NCBI RefSeq assembly: GCF_036964905.1
Contig: NZ_JBALHR010000014.1
Coordinates: 27,032 to 91,031 of the forward strand
Reading direction: 5' to 3'
Origin: Gemmobacter denitrificans
GTDB taxonomy: Bacteria > Pseudomonadota > Alphaproteobacteria > Rhodobacterales > Rhodobacteraceae
Length of the DNA stretch: 64,000 bases
Made by a program: the position numbers and the translations under genes. Positions 1 through 8,006 of the stretch are shown in pieces. Every line of letters starts with the position of its first letter. The first letter of the stretch is position 1. The notes below the pieces were generated by a model that was given only the letters and a program-made list of their open reading frames with translations, did not search any database and was not told where the DNA came from.

Positions 1-368
1 CCTGCCACCGGCATTACCGCTATCAGGGTGCCGCCCTGATGACCGGCGACCGGATCTTCCTGAACGATTACGAATACAGCGCCGGGATCGAGATGACGCA
101 GACCGTGCTTTACCCCGACTATTCGCATCGCTGGACACGGCTGCACGGGGTCAAGGTGGGGGTATCGGCCAATCGTGACCATGTGCCCTGCTGCGTGCGC
201 ACCTATATGGAACGCACGCCACCGCGCCTGCCGCTGATGGGCGCCCTGCGGCGCTGCGGGCTGTTTGACCGCGACAGCGCCGAAATACCCGGCCATGTGC
301 GCCCGATGATCGACAATACCCAGTCCGGCCCCCATGTGTTCGAGGCCTTTTCCGATGCCCGTTTCTGA
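1..368 (+). CDS. C-terminal part of an unrecognised protein
   Basis: The reading frame is already open at the left edge (first full codon at base 3) and closes at 366-368, so only the last 122 or so residues of a longer protein are visible. An internal ATG lies at 39 but the frame continues upstream of it without a stop, so it is probably not the start. The visible part is rich in aromatic residues and Arg, contains a Cys-Cys pair (VPCC) near its middle and ends EAFSDARF. I do not recognise the family. There is no membrane segment. A strong hairpin follows the stop, consistent with a genuine gene end. Confidence 0.6.
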   Translation, partial: CHRHYRYQGAALMTGDRIFLNDYEYSAGIEMTQTVLYPDYSHRWTRLHGVKVGVSANRDHVPCCVRTYMERTPPRLPLMGALRRCGLFDRDSAEIPGHVRPMIDNTQSGPHVFEAFSDARF

Positions 369-373
369 CGGGC

Positions 374-401
374 CCCGCCCCGGAACCGGGGCGGGACTTT
401 T
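374..401. terminator. Bidirectional hairpin terminator between convergent genes
   Basis: A perfect 10-bp inverted repeat (374-383 with 386-395, CCCGCCCCGG / CCGGGGCGGG) is followed by ACTTTT. It sits in the 39-bp gap between the partial rightward gene and the leftward aminotransferase gene, so it can serve both. Confidence 0.75.
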
Positions 402-407
402 GCAAGG

Positions 408-1760
408 TCAGAGCGCGTCGAACCCCGCCTCAAGCCCCGACAGGATCTTGGCCACATCGGCCTCTGAAATCACCAGCGGCGGCGACAGGATGATGTTGTT
501 ACCCGAGACCCGCACCATCACCCCGGCCTCATAGGTGGCGCGATGCACGCGGCCGATGGTCTTCTTGTCGATGGGCGTCTTGGCTGCGCGGTCCGACACC
601 AATTCCAGCGCGCACATCAGGCCATGCCCGCCGCGCACATCGCCGATCACCCCATGCCGCGCCATCAAGGCCTGCAGACCGGCAAACAGCTGATCCCCGC
701 GCGCTCCGGCATTCAGATGCACCTGCAGCCGGTCGGTTTCGCGTAGGCAGGCAATGGCCGCCGCCGCCCCGACCGGATGGCCGGAATAGGTATAGCCCGA
801 CCCGATCGCCGCCTTGCCGCTGGTATCCTTTTCGAACACTTCGGCCACCGCATCGGCCACCATGACGACGCCAAAGGGAAAATAGCCATTGGTGATCGCC
901 TTGGCCGACACCAGCAGATCGGGCTGCACGCCCCAATGGCGCGATCCGGTCCAGCTGCCGGTGCGGCCAAAGGCGGTGATCACCTCATCGGCGATCAGCA
1001 GAATGCCGTATTTCGAACACAGCGCCCGCACCCCCGGCATGAAGCTTTCATGCGGCGGGATGACACCACCCGCGCCCAGCACCGGCTCCATGATGAAGGC
1101 CGCGATGGTCGAAGGGTCCTGGAACCGGATCTCATCCTCGATGGCGGCCAGACACATCTGGGCCAGCCGGGCCGGATCGGTTTCGTTGAACGGGTTGCGA
1201 TAGGTATAGGGCGCGGGCGTGTGAAAACAGCCCGGCATCAGGGGTTCATATTGCGTGCGGAAATTGGCATTGCCGTTGACCGATGCCCCCAGCGTATGGG
1301 TGCCGTGATAGCCCTTCTTCAGGCTGAGGAACTTGACCCGCCCGGCCTCGCCCCGGATCTTGTGATACTGCCGCGCCAGGCGCAGCGCGATTTCCACCCC
1401 GTCCGATCCGCCCGACGTATAGAAGGCCCGCGACAGCCCGTCGGGGGCAAAGAAATCGGCCAGCATCTCGGCCAGTTCGATGACATTGTCATTCGTCGTG
1501 CCACGAAAAATCGAATAATAGGGCAGCCGGTTCAACTGCGCGGTGATCGCATCCTTCACCGGCTGGCAGGAATAGCCCAGATTGACATTCCACAACCCGC
1601 CCACCGCATCGACCATGCGATGGCCGTCAATATCGACGATCTCCACCCCCTCGGCCTCGACGATGATATCAGGCGGGCTGGCCAGGCTTTCGGCCGGGTG
1701 CGACATCGGGTGCCACAAGCGCCGCGCGTTGTTTTCCTTCAGGAAATTCGAATCTTTCAT
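408..1760 (-). CDS. Class III PLP-dependent aminotransferase (omega-amino acid/amine:pyruvate type)
   Basis: A 450-residue fold-type I aminotransferase. Seen: the cofactor region YTSGGSDGVE near residue 115, the Asp of IADEVITAFGRTG, and the Schiff-base lysine in VSAKAITNGYFP near residue 290. Length and motifs match the omega-amino-acid:pyruvate, taurine:pyruvate and putrescine:pyruvate aminotransferase group, which moves a terminal amino group to pyruvate and leaves an aldehyde. It is the last gene of a leftward run (aldehyde dehydrogenase, HAD hydrolase, aminotransferase) with 3 bp to the HAD gene. An aldehyde dehydrogenase in the same operon would oxidise the aldehyde product. The true amine is not deducible. 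Family assignment is firm. Confidence 0.9.
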   Translation of the reverse strand: MKDSNFLKENNARRLWHPMSHPAESLASPPDIIVEAEGVEIVDIDGHRMVDAVGGLWNVNLGYSCQPVKDAITAQLNRLPYYSIFRGTTNDNVIELAEMLADFFAPDGLSRAFYTSGGSDGVEIALRLARQYHKIRGEAGRVKFLSLKKGYHGTHTLGASVNGNANFRTQYEPLMPGCFHTPAPYTYRNPFNETDPARLAQMCLAAIEDEIRFQDPSTIAAFIMEPVLGAGGVIPPHESFMPGVRALCSKYGILLIADEVITAFGRTGSWTGSRHWGVQPDLLVSAKAITNGYFPFGVVMVADAVAEVFEKDTSGKAAIGSGYTYSGHPVGAAAAIACLRETDRLQVHLNAGARGDQLFAGLQALMARHGVIGDVRGGHGLMCALELVSDRAAKTPIDKKTIGRVHRATYEAGVMVRVSGNNIILSPPLVISEADVAKILSGLEAGFDAL

Positions 1761-1763
1761 CGG

Positions 1764-2426
1764 TCAAGCTCCTTGCGAAAGCAGGGTCAGGGCATGGGCG
1801 TGGCTTTCTGAGGGGCGGGTAACATCGAAATGCACCCATGGCATGCCGACCGCCTCGGCCCCTTTCAGGTTCTTTGCCTGATCGTCCACAAAGACGCAGG
1901 CAGATGCGGGCAGGCCCAACCCGTCGGTAACAAGCTGAAAGGCCCGGGGATCGGGCTTCAGGATGCCGGTATAGGTTGCGTCGATGATCAGGTCGAAATC
2001 GGCCAGAAAGGGCAGTTTCCTGCGGAAGTCGGCCCCGTAGAACAGATCAAGCTCGTTCGACAGGATGGCCAGCCGGTGCCCCACCGCCTTTGCCGCCGCA
2101 ATTGCCGCCAGCGCCTCGGGGCGGATCACCGCCGCCGGATCGGCACCGCGCAACCGGCCCACGAATTGCGGAAATTCGGTCCAGCTCTCACCCAGCAGCG
2201 CGCCGGTTTCGCGCATCCTGAGCGCCCAATAGTCGCGTTCGGTCATCTCGCCCGCCTGCATGGCACGCCAGGGTGCATCACCCGCCGGATCAAACGGCCC
2301 GCGCCATTGCAACGTGCCGGGCGGCAAGCCAAGGGCGGCCTCGGACAGGGCATGGGTTTCGAACAGGGTTTTCGAAATCACCCCGCCGAAATCCAGCACC
2401 AGCGCCCGGGTCACAGCTTCACCCAT
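1764..2426 (-). CDS. HAD-superfamily hydrolase (subfamily IA)
   Basis: A 220-residue haloacid-dehalogenase-type hydrolase. Motif I is LVLDFGGVIS near residue 12; here the second Asp of the usual DxD is replaced by Gly-Gly, as in the DFGGV group that includes epoxide-hydrolase-N-like and YihX-like proteins. Motif II is the Ser of LAILSNE, and motif IV is VFVDDQAKNL. The first Asp is the expected nucleophile. It overlaps the end of the aldehyde dehydrogenase gene by 16 bp and precedes the aminotransferase by 3 bp, so it is co-transcribed. The kinase encoded on the other arm of the regulon makes a phosphatase role for a phosphorylated intermediate possible, but that is inference. Confidence 0.85.
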   Translation of the reverse strand: MGEAVTRALVLDFGGVISKTLFETHALSEAALGLPPGTLQWRGPFDPAGDAPWRAMQAGEMTERDYWALRMRETGALLGESWTEFPQFVGRLRGADPAAVIRPEALAAIAAAKAVGHRLAILSNELDLFYGADFRRKLPFLADFDLIIDATYTGILKPDPRAFQLVTDGLGLPASACVFVDDQAKNLKGAEAVGMPWVHFDVTRPSESHAHALTLLSQGA

Positions 2427-3892
2427 GCGGTTTTCAGATCCAGATACTTGTCAAAGGCATGCAGCGATTTGTCATGGCCATTGCCTGATTGCTTGACCCC
2501 GCCCAAAGGCACCGTCAGGTCCGATCCGCCATAGGTGTTCACATGCACCAGCCCGGCCCGGATCTTGCGCACCATCCGATGCGCCCGCGACAGGTTTGAT
2601 GTCCAGACCGCCGCCGCAAGGCCAAAGGTCGTGTCATTGGCCAGCGCCACCGCCTCGGCCTCGGTGTCAAATGCGGTCACGGTGACCACCGGCCCAAAGA
2701 CCTCGTCGCGGAACACCCGGTCATCGGGCTGCGCATCGGCGATGATGGCGGGGGCCATGTAATAGCCGCCGGTTTCCTCCCGAAGCCTTGCGCCACCGAT
2801 CACGGTGCGGCCTGCCGCCCGGGCCTCGGCCACAAATTCCAGATTCTGGCGCAACTGGCGTTCGGAATTGACTGCACCCGCCTGGGTCTGGCTGTCCAGC
2901 GGATCGCCCACCCGGATCTCCGCCGCCTGCGCTGCCAGCTTTTCGACAAAGGCCGCATGGATGCTGCGTTCCACCAGAATCCGCGATCCGGCGATACAAA
3001 CCTGCCCGGAATTGCGAAAGATGCCTTGCGCCGAAACCTTCGCCGCCTCGTCCAGATCGGGGGCATCGGCAAAGATGATGTTGGGGGATTTGCCGCCCAG
3101 TTCCAGATAGACCCGCTTCAGGTTCGACCGCGCCGCCGCCTCCAGCAGGCGCCGCCCGGTGGCCCCCGACCCGGTAAAGACCAGCACATCCACATCCATC
3201 GACTCGGCCAGCCGCGCGCCCACCACCGACCCCGCGCCGGTGACCACGTTGAACACACCGGGTGGCATGCCTGCCTCGACAGCCAGTTGCGCCACCCGCA
3301 GCAATGTCAGCGATGCGGTTTCTGCCGGTTTCAGCACCATGGTGCAGCCCGCCGCCAGCGCAGGCGCGAATTTCCACGCCCCGATCATCAGCGGAAAGTT
3401 CCATGGGACAATCGCCGCCACAACGCCCACCGGTTCGCGGTGAACAAGGCCCAGAAAAGCCGGATCGGTCGGCGCGATTTCGCCCGGCAGCTTGTCGATC
3501 GCCTCGGCGTAATAGCGCAGGGTCGCGGCGGCAGAGAGCGGTTCGGCCTTCAGCGCCATGCCGATTTCCGTGCCGTTTTCGCGCACACCCAGAACCGCCA
3601 GATCTAGCGCCTGTGCTTCGATCAGATCGGCCCATTTCAGCAGCACCTTCTTGCGCGCGGCAGGCGCAAGGCCTGACCAGCGGCCATCGTCAAAGGCCCG
3701 GCGCGCGGCGGTGATGGCCGCATCGGCATCGGCAATCGTTCCCCGGGCGCAGCTCGTCAGCGGGCGGCCGTCAAGGGGCGAGATCACCGTCATCCTTTGC
3801 CCGTCAGAGGCAGGCACCGATTGCCCGTCAATCAGATGGTCAAAGACGGCAACTGGCTGGGTGCGCAGGGTCTCGATGTCGCTCTGGCTCAT
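2411..3892 (-). CDS. NAD(P)-dependent aldehyde dehydrogenase
   Basis: A 493-residue member of the ALDH superfamily that oxidises an aldehyde to the acid. Seen: the NAD-binding stretch VPWNFPLMIGAWK, the general base Glu in LELGGKSPNI near residue 265, the catalytic Cys in NSGQVCIAGSR near residue 300, and the C-terminal EVFGPVVTV. Closest in layout to gamma-glutamyl-aminobutyraldehyde/betaine-aldehyde dehydrogenases. It is the first gene of the leftward operon. A good ribosome site (AAGGA, about 7 bp before ATG) supports the start. A 13-bp palindrome likely to be an IclR operator lies 16 bp upstream of the start codon. It probably oxidises the aldehyde made by the aminotransferase or by the phospholyase of the divergent operon. 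Confidence 0.92.
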   Translation of the reverse strand: MSQSDIETLRTQPVAVFDHLIDGQSVPASDGQRMTVISPLDGRPLTSCARGTIADADAAITAARRAFDDGRWSGLAPAARKKVLLKWADLIEAQALDLAVLGVRENGTEIGMALKAEPLSAAATLRYYAEAIDKLPGEIAPTDPAFLGLVHREPVGVVAAIVPWNFPLMIGAWKFAPALAAGCTMVLKPAETASLTLLRVAQLAVEAGMPPGVFNVVTGAGSVVGARLAESMDVDVLVFTGSGATGRRLLEAAARSNLKRVYLELGGKSPNIIFADAPDLDEAAKVSAQGIFRNSGQVCIAGSRILVERSIHAAFVEKLAAQAAEIRVGDPLDSQTQAGAVNSERQLRQNLEFVAEARAAGRTVIGGARLREETGGYYMAPAIIADAQPDDRVFRDEVFGPVVTVTAFDTEAEAVALANDTTFGLAAAVWTSNLSRAHRMVRKIRAGLVHVNTYGGSDLTVPLGGVKQSGNGHDKSLHAFDKYLDLKTAWVKL

Positions 3893-3907
3893 ATCGGTTC
3901 CTTATTT

Positions 3908-3920
3908 ACACCAGTGGTGT
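3908..3920. promoter_or_regulatory. Palindromic operator, probable IclR-regulator site 1
   Basis: ACACCAGTGGTGT is a perfect inverted repeat (6-1-6), extending one more base pair to TACACCAGTGGTGTA. It lies between the aldehyde dehydrogenase start and an AT-rich stretch. Its core in the other orientation, ACCACTGGTG, recurs between the IclR gene and tctC. Confidence 0.6.
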
Positions 3921-4000
3921 ATAATATGCACCGACATGCTGATCCGGTCAACCTGCCTTTCGGTTCCGTGGTGACACCGGGCGCAAAGCCACTGCCCCCA

Positions 4001-4792
4001 TCAGCCCTGCCGAACCTTCGCCGCTAGCGCCGCAAAGGAACCGGGCGCCCGCCCGCCTGTGCTGAAGGTCAGCTTCTCGGCCTGTTCAAACAGCGCGGTG
4101 ATGATCTGCTGGCGCAGGTCGTTGGTCATCCGATGTGCGGGCGTCGCCACCGCAATTGCCCCTGCCGGATCGCCATTGTTGTCAAACACCGGCACGGCAA
4201 TGCCATAGACATCGTCCTCGTTGGTCTGATCCGATTCCGCATAGCCGGTCAGTTGCACCTGCTGCAGCCGCGCCCTTAGAATATTGGGGTCCGTGATGGT
4301 GCGCGAGGTTCGGGCGGCCAGTGGTTCGCTCAGCGCACGATCCACGAAATCCGGCCGCGCATAGGCCAGAACCACCAGCCCCGAGGCCGTGCTGTGCATC
4401 GGCAGCATCTCACCTGCCACCAGTGACACGCGGCTGCCCCGATTGGCTTCGCTGATCCCGATGGTGGCCAGCGCCCGGCCAGATACCAGCGAGGCATGCG
4501 CGGTTTCGCCAATCTCGGCCGACAGCGAATCCAGGGATTGCTGAAACACAGATGACACCGGGAACGCCGTTTCGCGCACCCGCGCCAGCCGCAAAACCCC
4601 GGCCCCAAGGCGATAGAGCCGCGCATCGCCCCGCTTTTCCAGCAGACCGTAATCGCACATCACGCCCAACATCCGATGCACCGTGGCCTTGTCCACCCCC
4701 GACCGGCGCGCGAGTTCCGAAAGCCCGATCTCGGGTTCGGATTCTGAGAAATGATCCAGCAATGACAAGGCTTTGGCAACAGTGGTGGACAT
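4001..4792 (-). CDS. IclR-family transcriptional regulator
   Basis: A 263-residue regulator with an N-terminal winged helix-turn-helix (GLSELARRSGVDKATVHRM, residues about 25-45) and a C-terminal IclR effector domain (GIAVPVFDNNGDPAGAIAVA). The frame is open 29 codons further upstream, but I place the start at 4792 because GAGGGG lies about 6 bp before that ATG and the protein then begins MSTTVAKALSLL, as is typical of the family. It is divergent from tctC and sits between the two arms of the regulon; the shared palindrome in both promoter regions is most simply its binding site. The effector is unknown. Confidence 0.92.
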   Translation of the reverse strand: MSTTVAKALSLLDHFSESEPEIGLSELARRSGVDKATVHRMLGVMCDYGLLEKRGDARLYRLGAGVLRLARVRETAFPVSSVFQQSLDSLSAEIGETAHASLVSGRALATIGISEANRGSRVSLVAGEMLPMHSTASGLVVLAYARPDFVDRALSEPLAARTSRTITDPNILRARLQQVQLTGYAESDQTNEDDVYGIAVPVFDNNGDPAGAIAVATPAHRMTNDLRQQIITALFEQAEKLTFSTGGRAPGSFAALAAKVRQG

Positions 4793-4874
4793 ATGACCCC
4801 CTCGGGCATGATGGCGCTGCGCTTCCCATGCGTCAAAATTCGTTGACGCAAAGCGGCGCAGCGGGTAGATTTGA

Positions 4875-4883
4875 ACCACTGGT
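4875..4883. promoter_or_regulatory. Probable IclR-regulator site 2
   Basis: ACCACTGGT is a perfect 4-1-4 inverted repeat in the IclR-tctC divergent promoter region. With one further base (ACCACTGGTG) it equals the core of the palindrome at 3908-3920. It is followed by an AT-rich run (GATAATAATAAA) that could hold the -10 region for tctC. Confidence 0.55.
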
Positions 4884-4912
4884 GATAATAATAAACCGCA
4901 GAGAGGTCGTCA

Positions 4913-5848
4913 ATGCTCAAGTCGAAATTTGCCCTGCTTGCCGTGGCGGCTGCCTGCGTCGCAGGCCCCGCTGTCGCAGAATACCCCGATCGCCCTGTCA
5001 GCTTTGTTGTGCCCTTCCCCCCCGGTGATCTGGAAGATGTCCTGACGCGCATGATCGCCGAAGACTTCGAAGCGAAGTATGGCGTGGCGGCGGCTGTGGT
5101 CAACAAACCTTCCGAAGGCGGCCCCTTCCCCGGCGCGGCCGAAGTCGCGGCGGCAGCCCCGGATGGCTATACCATCGGGTCTTTCGTGGTGGATGTGCCC
5201 GTGGTCGGCCCCGATGTCGGCGTGCCGGGCCTGAACCCCAACCCGTTCGAACCGCTGGGCATTTTCCTGACCTATCCCTTTGTCATCGCCACGTCCGCAG
5301 ACAAGCCCTATGCGACCATGGCCGAACTGGCGGAACATTCGAAAACCGAACCGCAATTGCTGGGCCATTTCGGGGCCTTCCTGCTGCCCACGCAGGCCAC
5401 CTTTGCGGCGGCCAAGGAACTGGGTTTTGAATGGGGCGGCGAGGCTTCGGCGGCAGCACTGGATTGCAATTCGCTGGCCTCGGGCGATTTTGACGTGATC
5501 AACACCACGATCCAGCAGGTCATGCCCTGTCTGGACAGTGTGAAGATCCTGGCCACCGTGACCGATGGCCCGATTTCGGTCGTGCCCGATGCGCCCACGC
5601 TGGCCTCGGTCACGCCGGATCTGAACATCTCGCTGTGGAACGGGCTGTTCGTCCACAAGGATACGCCGGCTGACATCCGCGAAAAGATCATTGCCACCGC
5701 GCAGGAAACCATGGCTTCGCCCCGCGCACAGGAGCTGGCGGCGCAGACCGGGGCATTGGTCTACTGGATGGATGCCAAGGCTTCAGCGGCCCGTATCGCC
5801 TCTGATCTCGAAGTATCTGCGCGCATCACCACGATGCTGGCCCAGTAA
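4913..5848 (+). CDS. tctC: Tripartite tricarboxylate transporter binding protein (TctC/Bug family)
   Basis: A 311-residue periplasmic solute-binding protein. A classic signal peptide is visible (MLKSKFALLAVAAACVA, cleavage likely after GPAVA at about residue 22). The mature protein begins with the Bug-family signature YPDRPVSFVVPFPPG, then the conserved APDGYTIG near residue 85. It captures a carboxylate and hands it to the TctB/TctA membrane part encoded next. The ligand cannot be read from the sequence; Bug proteins bind citrate, dicarboxylates, aromatic acids, nicotinate and others. AGAGG lies about 10 bp before the ATG. A hairpin follows the gene, which may keep its expression above that of the membrane subunits. 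Confidence 0.92.
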   Translation: MLKSKFALLAVAAACVAGPAVAEYPDRPVSFVVPFPPGDLEDVLTRMIAEDFEAKYGVAAAVVNKPSEGGPFPGAAEVAAAAPDGYTIGSFVVDVPVVGPDVGVPGLNPNPFEPLGIFLTYPFVIATSADKPYATMAELAEHSKTEPQLLGHFGAFLLPTQATFAAAKELGFEWGGEASAAALDCNSLASGDFDVINTTIQQVMPCLDSVKILATVTDGPISVVPDAPTLASVTPDLNISLWNGLFVHKDTPADIREKIIATAQETMASPRAQELAAQTGALVYWMDAKASAARIASDLEVSARITTMLAQ

Positions 5849-5873
5849 CGCCCCGGCGTAACACAGTGGCGGC

Positions 5874-5898
5874 GGGTCTGCCCCCTTTGGGCAGACCC
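5874..5898 (+). terminator. Intra-operon hairpin after tctC
   Basis: A perfect 10-bp stem (GGGTCTGCCC / GGGCAGACCC) with a 5-base loop in the 99-bp gap between tctC and tctB. There is no T-run, so it looks like an mRNA-stabilising or attenuating stem rather than a full terminator. Confidence 0.65.
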
Positions 5899-5947
5899 CC
5901 ACAGGCCGCGTGCCACAGTCCCCTTCGCAGATACGGAGTATGGCCTG

Positions 5948-6502
5948 ATGCGCCAGCAGGCAGACGATCCCCCCGCCCCCGATCATCCCCATGTTTTCCC
6001 CGAAAGCCGCAAGCCGGGCGAAATCCTCTTCGTGATGATTTCGATGGGTGTCGCTTTGGCTTTGCTGGCAGCAATCCCATGGCAAACGACATGGTTGCCG
6101 GGCAAGGGTCTGGCCTCGCAGCCCCGGCTTTGGCCCAGCCTGTCGCTGGGCGGCGTAGTGCTGTTCGGGCTGATGAACGCCTGGTCGCGCATCCGGGTGA
6201 CGCGCACCCCCGGCCGCTGGCAAGAAGCGGCGGCATGGCTGCGGTCGCTCGAATTCATCGGCTGGTACATGCTTTATGTTCTGGCGATCCCGGTCATCGG
6301 CTATCTGCTGGCAACAGTCACCTTCTGCACCGGGCTGGCCCTGCGTCTGGGATACCGGGGCAGACCGGTCTGGATCGCCGCCGCTTTCGGGCTGTTCGTC
6401 GTGCTGTTCTTCAAATCGGCGATGAACGTGAAAATCCCCGGCGGTGCGATCTATGAATTTGCGCCCGATCCGCTGCGCTACATCCTGCTCCGTTATTTCT
6501 GA
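5948..6502 (+). CDS. tctB: Tripartite tricarboxylate transporter small membrane subunit (TctB)
   Basis: A 184-residue inner-membrane protein with four hydrophobic segments, near residues 25-45, 63-80, 100-125 and 137-155, and a polar N-terminus rich in Pro and His. Length, topology and its place between tctC and tctA identify it as TctB, which has little sequence conservation. The start has GGAG about 10 bp upstream. It lies only 7 bp before tctA, so the two are translated together. Confidence 0.85.
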   Translation: MRQQADDPPAPDHPHVFPESRKPGEILFVMISMGVALALLAAIPWQTTWLPGKGLASQPRLWPSLSLGGVVLFGLMNAWSRIRVTRTPGRWQEAAAWLRSLEFIGWYMLYVLAIPVIGYLLATVTFCTGLALRLGYRGRPVWIAAAFGLFVVLFFKSAMNVKIPGGAIYEFAPDPLRYILLRYF

Positions 6503-6509
6503 GGCCCAG

Positions 6510-8006
6510 ATGGATACGCTTCTTTCAAGCATCGAGATGCTGGCCCGCTGGGATGTGATGGCCGCCTTGTTCATCGGCTCCATCGGCGGGGTTCTGGTGG
6601 GGGCCATGCCCGGCGTGGGCGCGGCGGTGGCGATTGCCATAGTCCTGCCGGTGACCTTTGCGCTGGAACCCATTGTCGGGCTGACGGCCCTTCTGGGCAT
6701 CTATGGCTCGTCGATGTTCGGCGGGGCCATTCCGGCGATCCTGGTCAACACCCCCGGCACGCCCGTAAACGCCCTGACCACCTATGACGGCTATCCGATG
6801 ACACAGCGGGGCGAGGCGCGGCGCGCGCTCAGCCTTGCCTATTCCGCATCCTTCTATGGCGCGGTGTTTTCCATTGTGGCGCTGATGCTGCTGGCGCCGT
6901 TTCTGGCAAAGGTAGCGCCGATGTTCGGGGCGCGGGAGATCTTTCTGGCCGCCCTTCTGGGCATCGTGCTGGTGATCGTCACCCATCGCGGGCAGGTGCT
7001 GCCCGCGGCGATCCTAGCCTGCCTTGGCATCTTTCTGCAAACCATCGGCATCGAATCCACCGCCTATACCCAGCGGTTCACCTTCGGCCAGCCCTGGCTG
7101 CAATCGGGGGTCGATCTGATTGTCGTGGTTCTGGGTCTGTTTGCCATCAGTCAGGCGCTGGTGCTGCTGATGGGGCGCGACAAGGCGAATGATCTGCCCC
7201 CCGTCGCCAAGATCGGCTTTTTCAGCCAGATGAAGGACCTGTGGCTGTATCGCCGCGTGGCCACGGTGGCCTCGTCCTTCGGGGTGATCTGCGGGATGAT
7301 CCCCGGCGTGGGGGAATTCATGTCGCAATTCATGTCTTACGCCTATGCGCAGCGCAGTTCCAAAACGCCCGAGCTGTTCGGCAAGGGCAATCCCGAAGGC
7401 ATCGTCGCCTCCGAGGCCGCGAACAATTCGGTCCCCGCCGCCGCCATGATCCCGCTGCTGGCGCTTGGCATCCCGGGCGAGGAACTGACGGCGATGATGC
7501 TGGCGGTGTTCTATGTGCATAACGTGATCCCCGGGCCGCAACTGTTCACCCAGCACATGGATTTCATCTATGCGCTGTATCTGTGCCTGTTCCTGCTGAA
7601 TGTGATCGTTGTCGCCTTTCTGTTCTTTGCGACGCGCACGCTGATGAAGGTGATGCTGATCCCGAACCGCTTTCTGGGGATCATGATCCTGACCTTCAGC
7701 CTGATCGGCGTCTATACCCTGCGCAATTCGATGACCGATGTGGCCATCGCCTCGGCCTTCGGGTTTTTCGGCTTCATCCTCAAACGGCTGGACCTGCCCA
7801 CATCGCCCATCATCCTGGGCATCGTGCTGGGCAAGCTGATGGAGGACCGGCTGCGCACCGCCATGGCCCGGGTGCGCGAACCGCTGGATTTCATTGATCG
7901 GCCCATCGCCTTCATCCTGTTCCTGATGATCGTGCTGGCCATCGCCGGGCAGGTCTGGACCGTGGTCAAATCCCGCCCCAACCGCAAGGGCACAAGCCAT
8001 GACTGA
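6510..8006 (+). CDS. tctA: Tripartite tricarboxylate transporter large membrane subunit (TctA)
   Basis: A 498-residue polytopic permease with about 10-12 hydrophobic segments. The repeated TctA signatures are visible: GAMPGVGAAVAIAI near residue 30, then in the second half GMIPGVGEF and EAANNSVPAAAMIPLLALG. It forms the transport channel with TctB. The frame is open 22 codons further upstream, but the ATG at 6510 has GAGG just before it and gives the normal family start. The gene overlaps the next aminotransferase gene by 8 bp, coupling uptake to catabolism. Confidence 0.93.
   Translation: MDTLLSSIEMLARWDVMAALFIGSIGGVLVGAMPGVGAAVAIAIVLPVTFALEPIVGLTALLGIYGSSMFGGAIPAILVNTPGTPVNALTTYDGYPMTQRGEARRALSLAYSASFYGAVFSIVALMLLAPFLAKVAPMFGAREIFLAALLGIVLVIVTHRGQVLPAAILACLGIFLQTIGIESTAYTQRFTFGQPWLQSGVDLIVVVLGLFAISQALVLLMGRDKANDLPPVAKIGFFSQMKDLWLYRRVATVASSFGVICGMIPGVGEFMSQFMSYAYAQRSSKTPELFGKGNPEGIVASEAANNSVPAAAMIPLLALGIPGEELTAMMLAVFYVHNVIPGPQLFTQHMDFIYALYLCLFLLNVIVVAFLFFATRTLMKVMLIPNRFLGIMILTFSLIGVYTLRNSMTDVAIASAFGFFGFILKRLDLPTSPIILGIVLGKLMEDRLRTAMARVREPLDFIDRPIAFILFLMIVLAIAGQVWTVVKSRPNRKGTSHD

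Noticed and set aside
777..1811. A 344-codon plus-strand frame opposite the aminotransferase gene
   Set aside because: Antisense shadow of a conserved aminotransferase; no recognisable motif.
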